64,000 bases of DNA, from NCBI RefSeq assembly GCF_014648395.1, contig NZ_BMRA01000012.1:151129-215128 (forward strand), in the 5' to 3' direction. This DNA is from Micromonospora fulviviridis. Its GTDB lineage: Bacteria > Actinomycetota > Actinomycetes > Mycobacteriales > Micromonosporaceae. The notes beneath the pieces are model-generated. The model ran no database searches. It was not told the origin of the DNA and worked only from the letters and a program-made list of their open reading frames with translations. This document shows, piece by piece, positions 42,013 to 50,630 of the stretch; positions within the stretch are counted from its first letter, which is position 1, and each line of letters begins with the position of its first letter. Position numbers and translations under genes: made by a program.

Positions 42013-43683
42013 TCAGCCGACGCTGACGGTGTTGAACCGCTCGTCGGTCAGGGGGCTGGCGACCAGACCCTTGACGTCCTTGGTGACCACGATGGCCGGC
42101 GGGGCGTGCCAGACCGGCACGGCCGGCAGCCACTTGGCGGCGATGTCGCGGTTGACCTGCTCCCACGCGGCCTTCTTGCCGGCCTCGTCGACCGTGGCGT
42201 CGGCCTTGGTGATGGCGTCGAACATCTCGGTCATCGCCTGGTCGCCGAACTCGACCTTGGCGCGGCCGAAGAAGGTGCCGACGAAGTTGCCCGGGTCGTT
42301 GTAGTCACCGGTCCAGCCGAGAATGTGCAGGTCGTGCTTGCCGAACTGCTGCACGTCGTCCTTGTAGCCACCGTTCCACGGGCGGGCCACACCGTTGACC
42401 TTGATGCCGACGGCCTGCAGGTCGTTGGCCAGGACGGTGAAGATCTCCTGCGGGTTCGGCATGTACGGCCGGGAGACGTCGGTCGGGTAGTAGAAGTTGA
42501 GCGTCAGGTTCTCGGCGCCCGCCTCCTTGAGCAGCTGCTTGGCCTTGTCGACGTTGTAGTCGTACTTCTGCACGTCCTGCGCGTAGCCGAGCACGGTGTC
42601 CGGCATGAACTCGTCGGCGACCTTGGTGCCACCCGGGCCCTTGGTCTGGACGAGCTGCTGGCGGTTGAGGGCGTAGGCGATCGCCTGGCGCACCCGCAGG
42701 TCCTTCAGCTTCGGGTTCTTCTGGTTGAAGCCGAGGTAGAGGATGTTGAACGCCGGGCGGTCGAGGACCTGGAAGCCCTCGCCCGAGAGCGCCTTCCGGT
42801 CGGCCGGGGCCGGGAAGTCGATGCCCTGGACGGTGCCCGCCCGCAGCTCCTGCTTGCGGGTGTTCTCGTCCTCGATGACCTTGATGACGAGCTTGTCGAC
42901 CTTGGCCTTCTCGCCCCAGTAGTCGGGGTTCCGGTTCAGGGTGATCTCACCCTTGGCCTTGTCCCAACCACCGAAGGTGAAGGGGCCGGTGCCCACCGGG
43001 TGCTCGTTGGCGAACGCGCTGTACTCGAAGGAGTCGCCGTTCTGCTTCACCGTGTCGGCGTCGTACTTCTTCAGCGCCTCGGGGCTGGCGATCGAGAGCG
43101 CGGTCAGCGCGAAGGCGCCCGGGAAGGCACCCTTGTACCGGTTCATCGTGACGACGGCGGTGCCGTCGTCCTTCGCCTCGCACTTGTTGTAGACCGGCTC
43201 GCCGACACCCTCGGCCTCGTTCTTGGCGAAGCCACCGAAGACGTCCGAGTAGTAGATCATCTGCGACTGGGCGGCGGCGCCCTTCATGTTGAACCAGCGG
43301 TCGAAGTTGAAGCAGACCGCGGCGGCGTTGAACGGGGTGCCGTCGTGGAACTTCACGTTCTTGCGCAGCTTGAAGGTCCAGACCTTGCCCTCCGGGTCGT
43401 GCTCCCAGCTCTCCGCCAGGGCACCCTGCAGGTCGGCCGTGCCGGGCTTGTTCTGCACGAGGGTGTCGTACATCTGCCGGATCGGCCGGAAGGACTCACC
43501 GTCGTCGTTGAAGATCGGGTCGAAGTTCTTCGGGTTACCGGCGCCCGCGAAGACGAAGGTGCCGCCGGTCTTGGCCCCACCGCTGTCGTCGTCGCGCTCG
43601 CTCTTCGCGCAGCCGGACGCCCCGACCGCCAGAGCGGCGGCGGCCGCGAGGGCCACGGCCGCTTTAAGCCTGCTCGCCTGCAT
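42013..43683 (-). CDS. peptide ABC transporter substrate-binding lipoprotein
   Basis: 556 residues, SBP family 5. The signal ends with lipobox GASGC (Cys at ~25), followed by an Asp/Ser-rich linker. ALAESWEHDPEGKVWTFKLR and FHDGTPFNAAAVCFNFDRW are the family 5 signatures; the ligand cleft is built from the two lobes that follow. It delivers di- or oligopeptides to the permease pair. First gene of the operon, preceded by a 330-bp region with its promoter. Confidence 0.93.
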   Translation of the reverse strand: MQASRLKAAVALAAAAALAVGASGCAKSERDDDSGGAKTGGTFVFAGAGNPKNFDPIFNDDGESFRPIRQMYDTLVQNKPGTADLQGALAESWEHDPEGKVWTFKLRKNVKFHDGTPFNAAAVCFNFDRWFNMKGAAAQSQMIYYSDVFGGFAKNEAEGVGEPVYNKCEAKDDGTAVVTMNRYKGAFPGAFALTALSIASPEALKKYDADTVKQNGDSFEYSAFANEHPVGTGPFTFGGWDKAKGEITLNRNPDYWGEKAKVDKLVIKVIEDENTRKQELRAGTVQGIDFPAPADRKALSGEGFQVLDRPAFNILYLGFNQKNPKLKDLRVRQAIAYALNRQQLVQTKGPGGTKVADEFMPDTVLGYAQDVQKYDYNVDKAKQLLKEAGAENLTLNFYYPTDVSRPYMPNPQEIFTVLANDLQAVGIKVNGVARPWNGGYKDDVQQFGKHDLHILGWTGDYNDPGNFVGTFFGRAKVEFGDQAMTEMFDAITKADATVDEAGKKAAWEQVNRDIAAKWLPAVPVWHAPPAIVVTKDVKGLVASPLTDERFNTVSVG

Positions 43684-44017
43684 CTCTCACCTCTGTCATG
43701 CGCATGTGTCCACGCCGAGCTGTGACTCAGTCCGTGTGCGGGAGGCTATGACACGACACACAGAATGCGGAACGCCCGTTAGGCAATCGCTACCAAGCCG
43801 ACACCAAGTGGCCGGGTCTGACAGCGGCGGATCTCCCGACAAACAGGACTGTCACAGCCGGGAGCAGATAGTGGGATCGGATGAATCGGGGCGAAACAGG
43901 TCAGTCGCCGATCGGGCGGTGAGCCGGTGGCGAATCACACTCGTCCCACATTCCGGATGGGCGAACGACGCCGGCCGGCCCCTCGAACGGGACCGGCCGG
44001 CATGGTCGTCGCCGCGA
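43684..44017. promoter_or_regulatory. promoter region of the peptide transporter and end of the recR transcript
   Basis: 334 bases without a supported gene. GCCGGCCGG (43970-43978) and CCGGCCGGC (43993-44001) form a terminator for recR. Nearer the transporter, CTCCCG at about 43833 and CGGGAG at about 43858 form a loose dyad, and the stretch 43740-43900 is the least GC-rich, likely carrying the promoter. Confidence 0.5.
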
Positions 44018-44611
44018 TCAGACCGCTCGGCGGCCCTCGAACGCGCGGCCCAGCGTGATCTCGTCGGCGTACTCCAGGTCGCCGCCGACCGGCAGGCCGC
44101 TGGCCAGCCGGGTCACCGCGATGCCCATCGGCTTCACCATCAGCGCCAGATAGGTCGCGGTCGCCTCACCCTCGGTGTTCGGGTCGGTGGCGAGGATCAG
44201 CTCACGGACCGCGCCGCCGCCCAGCCGGGTCATCAGCTCCCGGATCCGCAGGTTGTCCGGGCCGATGCCCTCCAGCGGGTTGATCGCGCCGCCGAGCACG
44301 TGGTAGCGACCGCGGAACTCACCGGTCCGCTCGATCGCCACGACGTCCTTCGGCTCCTCGACCACGCAGAGCACCTCGTCCGTACGCCGCGGGTCGCGGC
44401 AGATCCGGCACTGCTCCGACTCGGCCACGTTGTAGCAGGTGGTGCAGAAGCGCACCAGCTCCTTGACCTTGCGCAGCGCGCCGGCCAACCGGTTCACGTC
44501 GGCGGGATCCGCCGAGAGGACGTGGAACGCGATCCGCTGTGCGCTCTTCGGGCCCACGCCCGGCAGCCGGCCCAGCTCGTCGATCAGGTCCTGGATGGCA
44601 CCCTCGTACAT
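44018..44611 (-). CDS. recR: recombination mediator RecR
   Basis: 197 residues, full length for the family. The N-terminal HhH part contains LPGVGPKSAQRIAFH. The zinc site is C56, C59, C68, C71. The TOPRIM domain includes VVEEPKDVVAIERTGEFRGR and ILATDPNTEGEATA, and the C-terminal Walker-B-like LASGLPVGGDLEYADE is present. It acts with RecF/RecO to load RecA at gaps. It lies 8 bp after ybaB in the dnaX-ybaB-recR operon. Confidence 0.96.
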   Translation of the reverse strand: MYEGAIQDLIDELGRLPGVGPKSAQRIAFHVLSADPADVNRLAGALRKVKELVRFCTTCYNVAESEQCRICRDPRRTDEVLCVVEEPKDVVAIERTGEFRGRYHVLGGAINPLEGIGPDNLRIRELMTRLGGGAVRELILATDPNTEGEATATYLALMVKPMGIAVTRLASGLPVGGDLEYADEITLGRAFEGRRAV

Positions 44612-44619
44612 CTGCCGGC

Positions 44620-44952
44620 TCAGAACCCGGGCAGGCCGAGGCCGCCCATCCCGCCCGCGACCGGGCCCATCTTCTTCTCGGTCAGCTCCCGGGCCGCCTC
44701 GGCGGCGTTGTGCACGGCGGCGACGACCAGGTCCTCCAGCGTCTCCACGTCCTCCGGGTCGACCGCCTTCGGGTCGATCTTGATCGACTTCAGCTCACCG
44801 GTGCCGGCGACGGTGGCGGTGACCAGGCCCCCACCGGCGGTGCCGGTCAGCTCGGTCTCGGCCAGCTCGGCCTGGGCCTTGGCGATCTGCTGCTGCATCT
44901 TCTGCGCCTGCTTCAGCATCTGCTGCATGTTCGGCTGTCCACCTGGGCGCAC
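44620..44952 (-). CDS. YbaB/EbfC-family nucleoid-associated protein
   Basis: 110 residues. The GTG at 44952 is used because GAAGGAG stands five bases ahead; an in-frame ATG eight codons later is the alternative. The core runs MQQMLKQAQKMQQQIAKAQA, then GGGLVTATVAGTGELKSIKI and the DPEDVETLEDLVVAAVHNA helix, and ends with a Gly/Met-rich tail. It forms dimers that bind DNA. It sits between dnaX and recR as in most bacteria. Confidence 0.93.
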   Translation of the reverse strand: MRPGGQPNMQQMLKQAQKMQQQIAKAQAELAETELTGTAGGGLVTATVAGTGELKSIKIDPKAVDPEDVETLEDLVVAAVHNAAEAARELTEKKMGPVAGGMGGLGLPGF

Positions 44953-45035
44953 GATGGCTCCTTCTCGCACTCGTCTGATCGGCCGCGCCCAGCCTAGTCG
45001 GGCGGCGGCACTGCTCCTCGGCGGTCGACGCGCGC

Positions 45036-47867
45036 TCAGCGCGCGTCGACCTCGTTGATCTTCTCGGCCCCGAACGCCTCGCGCAGCAGCTGCACGGCCT
45101 GCTCCTCGCTGGACTGCCGGGCGGTCCGCTCGTCGATCACGTCGTCGAGCGGCTCGTCGCCCGGATCGAAGCCCTCGTACGCGGGCGCCGCCGGGGCCGC
45201 CACCGCCGACCGGCCGCCGACCGGCCCGTCGTAGTCCGGGTCGTAGGGCGGCTCCCCGGCCCAGTCGGCGTCCGCGGTCTTCCGGGTCGCCTGCGCCGCC
45301 CGCGGGCCCTTGCTCGGCCCGCCACCGGCGGCGGCCGCCGCGGCGGCCGCGCGGGCCGCCGCGATCGCGCTGTTCTTCGGCGTGCCACCGGCCGCCGGTG
45401 ACGGCGCCACGACCGGTGGTCCGGCCGGCTTCGGTACGGCCGGTGCCGCGACCGTCGTCGAGACGGCGGCCGGCGCGGCGGGCGTGGTCACGCCTGCCGC
45501 CCCGCCCGGACGGGCGGCCTCGGGCCAGTCGTCCCCGCCGGCGGCGGCCGTGGGGCTGGCCCCGGCACCCGCCGGCTCCCCGGCGCCACCCGGTCGGGCC
45601 GGCTCCGGCCAGTCCTCCTCGTCGTCGTCCCCGCCGCCAGCCGTCCCCGCAGCGGGACCGGCCGGCCGCCGGGCCGGACCACCGGACGGCTCCGACGCGC
45701 GGGCGTCTCCACCGGACGGGCCAGCGGCGTTCCCGGGCCGGCCCCCGGCATCGCTCGCCGGGGAGCCGGACAGGCCGGCGGCGTTCCCGGGCCGGCTCCC
45801 GGCCGAGCCACCGGCGTGGTTCCCCGGCGCGTCGGACGGATCGGCCGGGCGGGCCGGGCCCCCTGCCGGACGAGCCGGTGCGGCGTCCGCGCCGGCCGGT
45901 CCGGACGGCGGACGGGCCGGGACCGCTTCGGACGCCGGGCTCGCCGGGGCCGGATCGGAGGACGTCGGACGGGACGAACCGGAGGGGCGGGACGGACCGC
46001 CGAGCGAGGCCGCGCCCCGCTCGCCGGCCACCTCGCACCGGATCTGCCAGCGGCCGCCCAGCTCCTCGTAGAGCGCATCGGTGAGCACGGCCGCGTGGTC
46101 GGCCATCATCTTCGCCAGCACCGTCGACTTCACGGTCAGCACCAGCGTGTCGCCGTCCAGGTCGCGGACCACCGCGTCGCGCATCAGCGCCGCGATCCGC
46201 TTGTTGCTCCGGTTGACCTTGCCGACCACCTCCGGCCAGACGCGGCGCACCGCGACGGCGTCCAGCGCGCCGGCCGGGGCCGCGCCGGGGCGCGGCGGCT
46301 CGGGGGTCGCCGGATCGGGCAGCACCGCCGAGGCCGGCACCGGACGCCGGGCGGGAGCGCCGGACGCCGGACCGTCGGCCGAAGGGCCTGCGGGCATCCG
46401 GTCGGTCGGGGAGCCGCCCGGGGCCGGCTGGGCCGAGCCGGGGCGGGCGCCCGGACCGGGCTGGGCGGGGCCGGTCGCGGCCGGGTCGGCGGGGCGGGCC
46501 GGCACCGAGCGGGTACCGGCCGCCGCGGCAGCGGCGGCGCGGGCGGCGGCCGCCCCGGTCGGGGTGCCGGCACCCGCCGGCGTGCCGGCGGTCTCCGGGT
46601 CGGGCGCGGCGGCAGCCGCCGTCGGGGCGGGAGTGGCCGGGCGTACCTCCGGGGCGGGAGCGACCGGCGCGGAGCCGGCGGCGGCCGACGGCGGCTCGGT
46701 GCCACCCAGCGTCAGCCGGCGCTCCATCCGCTCCAGGCGCTGGAGCAGGCCGCCGGCCGAGTCGTCCAGGCCGGGCAGCAGCATCCGGGCGCAGATCAGC
46801 TCCAGCAGCAGCCGGGGCGCGGTGGTGCCGCGCATCTCGACCAGGCCGTTGTGCACGATGTCGGCGCAGCGGGAGAGGGTGGCCGGACCGAGCTGCTGGG
46901 CCTGGGCCGTCATCCGCTCGATCTGGTCGGCGGGGCCGTCGATCAGGCCCTTGGCGGCGGCGTCCGGCACCTGCTGCAGGACGATCAGGTCGCGCAGCCG
47001 CTCCAGCAGGTCGGAGGCGAACCGGCGCGGGTCGTGCCCGGCCTCGGCGACCCGGTCGACGGTGGCGTACGCGGCCGCGCCGTCCCCGGCCGCGAGCGCG
47101 TCGCACATCTCGTCGATCAGCGCGGAATCGGTGACGCCGAGCAGCGCGGCGGCCCGGGCGTAGCTGACCCCCTCCGCGCCGGCGCCAGCGATGAGCTGGT
47201 CGAGCACGGAGAGGCTGTCCCGGGCGCTGCCGCCACCGGCGCGCACCACCAGCGGGAACACCGCGGGCTCGACCTTGACCCCCTCGGCCTCGGTCAGCTG
47301 CTCCAGGTAGGGCCGGAGCACCTTCGGCGGGATCAGGCGGAACGGGTAGTGGTGCGTCCGCGACTTGATCGTGCCGAGGACCTTCTCCGGCTCGGTGGTG
47401 GCGAAGATGAACTTGACGTACTCCGGGGGCTCCTCGACCAGCTTGAGCAGGGCGTTGAAGCCGGCCGACGAGACCATGTGCGCCTCGTCGATGACGTAGA
47501 TCTTGAAGCGGCTGCGGGCCGGCGCGAAGAACGCCTTCTCGCGCAGCTCACGGGCGTCGTCGACGCCACCGTGGCTGGCCGCGTCGATCTCGATGACGTC
47601 GATCGACCCGGCGCCGTCGGTGGCCAGCGAGCGGCACGACTCACACTGCCCGCACGGCTCGGGGGTGGGCCCCTGCTCGCAGTTGAGCGAGCGGGCCAGG
47701 ATCCGGGCGCTGGAGGTCTTGCCGCAGCCCCGGGGGCCGGAGAAGAGGTAGGCGTGGTTCAACCGCCCGCTGCGCAACGCCTGCGACAGCGGCTCGGTGA
47801 CGTGCTCCTGGCCGATGACCTCGGCGAACGTACGGGGCCGGTACTTGCGGTAAAGGGCCAGTGCCAC
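45036..47867 (-). CDS. dnaX: DNA polymerase III gamma/tau subunit
   Basis: 943 residues from a GTG behind GGAGGCGGG. The clamp-loader ATPase has Walker A GPRGCGKT (44-51), a zinc module with C63, C72, C75 and C78, and IYVIDEAHM as Walker B. Domain III ends near residue 360. Residues ~390-560 and ~620-870 are long Ala/Pro/Gly/Asp-rich linkers, probably disordered, around one conserved block near 565-615 (AVRRVWPEVVGKVNRSNKRI) that matches the tau-type domain. This makes it much longer than E. coli DnaX (643 residues). The C-terminus ends EEQAVQLLREAFGAEKINEV. Confidence 0.94.
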   Translation of the reverse strand: MALALYRKYRPRTFAEVIGQEHVTEPLSQALRSGRLNHAYLFSGPRGCGKTSSARILARSLNCEQGPTPEPCGQCESCRSLATDGAGSIDVIEIDAASHGGVDDARELREKAFFAPARSRFKIYVIDEAHMVSSAGFNALLKLVEEPPEYVKFIFATTEPEKVLGTIKSRTHHYPFRLIPPKVLRPYLEQLTEAEGVKVEPAVFPLVVRAGGGSARDSLSVLDQLIAGAGAEGVSYARAAALLGVTDSALIDEMCDALAAGDGAAAYATVDRVAEAGHDPRRFASDLLERLRDLIVLQQVPDAAAKGLIDGPADQIERMTAQAQQLGPATLSRCADIVHNGLVEMRGTTAPRLLLELICARMLLPGLDDSAGGLLQRLERMERRLTLGGTEPPSAAAGSAPVAPAPEVRPATPAPTAAAAAPDPETAGTPAGAGTPTGAAAARAAAAAAAGTRSVPARPADPAATGPAQPGPGARPGSAQPAPGGSPTDRMPAGPSADGPASGAPARRPVPASAVLPDPATPEPPRPGAAPAGALDAVAVRRVWPEVVGKVNRSNKRIAALMRDAVVRDLDGDTLVLTVKSTVLAKMMADHAAVLTDALYEELGGRWQIRCEVAGERGAASLGGPSRPSGSSRPTSSDPAPASPASEAVPARPPSGPAGADAAPARPAGGPARPADPSDAPGNHAGGSAGSRPGNAAGLSGSPASDAGGRPGNAAGPSGGDARASEPSGGPARRPAGPAAGTAGGGDDDEEDWPEPARPGGAGEPAGAGASPTAAAGGDDWPEAARPGGAAGVTTPAAPAAVSTTVAAPAVPKPAGPPVVAPSPAAGGTPKNSAIAAARAAAAAAAAGGGPSKGPRAAQATRKTADADWAGEPPYDPDYDGPVGGRSAVAAPAAPAYEGFDPGDEPLDDVIDERTARQSSEEQAVQLLREAFGAEKINEVDAR

Positions 47868-47979
47868 CCGTCCCGCCTCCTCTCGACCGAGCCATTCTGC
47901 GCCGGTCGGCCGCGGGTGACCACCCACCACCCCGTGACCTGACCCGCAGGGACGTTACCGGCACCCGGAGACAGAAAGG

Positions 47980-48063
47980 CCCCCCGTGCACCCGTCAGAG
48001 CCCGCTTATCCTTGCTGCCTTCCGGCCCTGGGGAGGTTCACGAGATGCACGCCGCACGGGGGG
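47980..48063 (-). ncRNA. ffs: signal recognition particle RNA (4.5S type)
   Basis: Read on the minus strand, the ends CCCCCCGTGC and GCACGGGGGG close a long stem. The conserved apical domain is CCAGGGCCGGAAGGCAGCAA followed by GGATAAGCGGG, including the GGAAG loop and the internal loop that bind Ffh. A T-rich run (CTTTCT) follows the 3' end. Its place just upstream of dnaX is shared by other actinobacteria. Exact ends are estimated from the closing stem. Confidence 0.92.
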
Positions 48064-48147
48064 TGCCGCCAAGCCTACCCGACCCGGGGTGGATCTTCAG
48101 GGGGTGGTGGGGTGTCCCGGCCGTCGGGGACCTGTATCCTGGCTCGC

Positions 48148-48232
48148 GGAGGATTCGCCTAGAGGCCTAGGGCGCACGCTTGGAAAGCGTGTTGGGTTAA
48201 CACCCTCACGAGTTCGAATCTCGTATCCTCCG
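48148..48232 (+). tRNA. tRNA-Ser(GGA)
   Basis: 85 bases with the long class II variable arm. The acceptor GGAGGAT pairs with ATCCTCC; the anticodon stem CACGC/GCGTG holds TTGGAAA, giving anticodon GGA for TCC/TCT codons; the T-loop is GTTCGAATC. CCA is not encoded. A terminator hairpin follows 20 bases later. Confidence 0.97.
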
Positions 48233-48251
48233 CTCTCTTGAGCAGGACAAA

Positions 48252-48287
48252 CGGAAGGGCCGGCCCCATCAGGGACCGGCCCTTCCG
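48252..48287. terminator. terminator shared by tRNA-Ser(GGA) and the beta-propeller gene
   Basis: CGGAAGGGCCGG (48252-48263) and CCGGCCCTTCCG (48276-48287) form a 12-bp stem. It lies between a rightward tRNA and the 3' end of a leftward gene. Confidence 0.83.
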
Positions 48288-48305
48288 CTGTCACTCAGGG
48301 CACAG

Positions 48306-49601
48306 TCACGGCAGGGTACGGATCCGCAGGGTCACCATCTCCGGCTCGGCCAACTGGTCGGTGACCGCGTAGATCTTGTTGCCGGACACGGCCAGCCCGC
48401 CGTTGACCAGGTTGTGCGCCCACGTCTCCTGGTTCGGCAGGTGCCCGAACTCGTACGTGGCGGTCGGCGTGGTGGCACCCGACTCGAACACCCAGACGTC
48501 CTTGTCGTACGACGAGTCGGTGCCTGCGACGACGAGGCCGTCGGGCCGGATCGCCACGGCATTCGGATACGGCACGGTCGGGTACCGGTGCACCTCGACG
48601 AGGTCGGACGTGCGCAGGACCGGGTGGTAGTACGGCGCGCCCGAGGGGACGATCACCTCGGTGCCGTCCGGGGTGAGGGCCAGCTGCGCGACCGAGCCAC
48701 CGTCGGTCCGGCTGATCGCCCGTTGGATCAGCCCCGTCGCGGTGGCCTCGAAGCGGACCAGCAGGGCCGGGCTGGTGCCCGTCGCCCCGGCGATCAGCAT
48801 GTCGGGCTGAGCGGGCGAGGTGGCCAGCAGCATCGCCGAGGTGATCCGCTGGTCGATGGCGTCGACGGCGTACACGTCGAACTTCCCGGTCGCGAGGTCG
48901 ACCCGGCCGATGCCCGCCGTGGGCTCGTTCTCGCACCCCCAGGAGACCCAGAGCTGGCCGGCCGCGAAGGCCATGTCCTTCGGGCACGTCATGGTCCCGT
49001 CGGTCTTCCCGGCGAACTGCCCGTCCAGTTCCCAGGTGTCCAGGTCGACGATCCGGAGCCAGTCCTGGTCGCCGGCGGCGATGTAGAGCTTCCTGCCGTC
49101 CGGGCTCAGCGTCATCCCGGCGGCCCCCGGCGCGATGCCCGGAAGGGTACGCAGGACGTTGCCGGCCAGGTCGGTGACGATCAGACCGTCGGTGCCCTTG
49201 CCTCCCGTGATGTAGACCCTGCTGCGCGCCTCGTCCACGACGATGTCGCCGAACCGGAAGTTGGTGACGTAACCCGGGATCGGGATCTGCACGTTCACGT
49301 CGGTGCTCGGCGGTGGGGTGGTGGCGGTCGGGGTCGGCGTCGGCGTCGGGCTGGTGGTCGGGCTGGACGTCGGCGAAGCGGTGGGACGCGGCTTCCGTCC
49401 CGGCTGCGGAGACCTGGTCGTCTTGTCGGCCTTGGCGGTGGTGCCACCGGCGGCGACCAGTTGCGGCGCGGCGGTCCTGCCGTCGGCGGGCCGGTCGCCA
49501 CCCGCCACGGCGGTGCCCGCACCGGCGGCCAGGAGGGCGAGAACGCCCACCCCCACCATCCAGACTCGTGCGCGCCGGCCCCTGTGTGCTGTTCGGCTCA
49601 T
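48306..49601 (-). CDS. secreted YncE-like beta-propeller protein
   Basis: 431 residues. A signal sequence or anchor occupies residues ~12-34 (VWMVGVGVLALLAAGAGTAV). A Ser/Thr/Pro-rich stalk (residues ~60-100) then leads to a seven-bladed-propeller-type region with repeating units such as DIVVDEARSRVYITGG, MTLSPDGRKLYIAAGD and VAIRPDGLVVAGTDSS. Such proteins are surface or extracellular with roles in binding; no enzyme motif is visible. It stands as a single gene with a terminator shared with tRNA-Ser. Confidence 0.83.
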   Translation of the reverse strand: MSRTAHRGRRARVWMVGVGVLALLAAGAGTAVAGGDRPADGRTAAPQLVAAGGTTAKADKTTRSPQPGRKPRPTASPTSSPTTSPTPTPTPTATTPPPSTDVNVQIPIPGYVTNFRFGDIVVDEARSRVYITGGKGTDGLIVTDLAGNVLRTLPGIAPGAAGMTLSPDGRKLYIAAGDQDWLRIVDLDTWELDGQFAGKTDGTMTCPKDMAFAAGQLWVSWGCENEPTAGIGRVDLATGKFDVYAVDAIDQRITSAMLLATSPAQPDMLIAGATGTSPALLVRFEATATGLIQRAISRTDGGSVAQLALTPDGTEVIVPSGAPYYHPVLRTSDLVEVHRYPTVPYPNAVAIRPDGLVVAGTDSSYDKDVWVFESGATTPTATYEFGHLPNQETWAHNLVNGGLAVSGNKIYAVTDQLAEPEMVTLRIRTLP

Positions 49602-49830
49602 CGTTCCCCGTTCGTGATCCGATACGCGACGCGGGCCGGAATCGGACCCTGGCCCGCCGACCAGAAGGCGCTCCGAAGTGCATGGATGTTACGCAAAACA
49701 CCAGCGGCACGGCTCCCGTCGGCCGGTTCAGCCACACCCGTCCGTCCGGGGGCCGGCCCTTCGCCGTTTCCCCCAACGCGGCGTCTGATCGCCGCCAGAC
49801 TCCCCGCCCGCCGCCGAGCAGGCTGGTGGC

Positions 49831-50574
49831 ATGACCGGAGTTCTGGACGGAAAAGTGGCATTGGTGACCGGCGGCAGCCGGGGTATCGGGGCGGCGGTGG
49901 CACTGCGGCTGGCGCAGGAGGGCGCCGACGTGGCACTGACCTACGAGCGGCGCGCCGACCGGGCGGCCGAGCTGGTGGAGCAGATCAAGGCGGTGGGCCG
50001 GCGCGCCCTGGCGGTGCCGGCGGACAGCGCCGACCCGGCGGCGGCGCGCGCGGCGGTCGACCGGGTCGCCGGTGAGTTCGGCCGGCTCGACGTGCTGGTC
50101 AACAACGCCGGGGTGTTCCTGACCGGCCCGGTGACGGAGCTGGGCACGGACGAGGTCGAGCGGACCATCGCGGTCAACGTGCGGGCGCCGTTCGTGTTCG
50201 CCCAGGCGGCGGTCGGGCACCTGACCGACGGCGGCCGGATCGTGAACATCGGCAGCAACGTGGCCGAGCGGGCCGTGTTCCCCGGCCTCGCCCTCTACTC
50301 GATGAGCAAGACGGCCCTGCTCGGCCTGACCCGGGGCCTCGCCCGGGAGCTGGGCGGCCGGGGGATCACCGTGAACCTGGTCAATCCCGGGCCGACCGAC
50401 ACCGACGCGAACCCGGCGGACGGGCCGAACGCGGACGCCATCCGCGGCTTCACCGCCCTGGGTCGCTACGCCGCGCCGGCCGAGATCGCCGCCGTGGTGG
50501 CCTTCCTGGCCGGGCCGGACGGCGGCTACGTCACCGGCGCGACGATCAACGCCGACGGCGGCTTCACCGGCTGA
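49831..50574 (+). CDS. SDR-family oxidoreductase (FabG-like)
   Basis: 247 residues. TGGSRGIG (residues 13-20) binds NAD(P), NNAGVF and the catalytic set Ser (in NIGSN), Tyr and Lys (YSMSK) are intact, and the C-terminus ends GGYVTGATINADGGFTG as in classical SDRs. The arrangement fits 3-oxoacyl-ACP reductase-like enzymes, but a stand-alone gene could act on other alcohols/ketones. ATG at 49831 with weak ribosome site. A 15-bp terminator follows immediately. Confidence 0.9.
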   Translation: MTGVLDGKVALVTGGSRGIGAAVALRLAQEGADVALTYERRADRAAELVEQIKAVGRRALAVPADSADPAAARAAVDRVAGEFGRLDVLVNNAGVFLTGPVTELGTDEVERTIAVNVRAPFVFAQAAVGHLTDGGRIVNIGSNVAERAVFPGLALYSMSKTALLGLTRGLARELGGRGITVNLVNPGPTDTDANPADGPNADAIRGFTALGRYAAPAEIAAVVAFLAGPDGGYVTGATINADGGFTG

Positions 50575-50580
50575 CCGGCG

Positions 50581-50623
50581 CCGCGGCAGGGGCCGGCTCC
50601 ACCGGGGTCGGCCCCTGCCGCGG
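50581..50623. terminator. terminator between SDR and MFS genes
   Basis: CCGCGGCAGGGGCCG (50581-50595) and CGGCCCCTGCCGCGG (50609-50623) are perfectly complementary over 15 bp. It lies between convergent genes. Confidence 0.87.
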
Positions 50624-50630
50624 TACGCCG

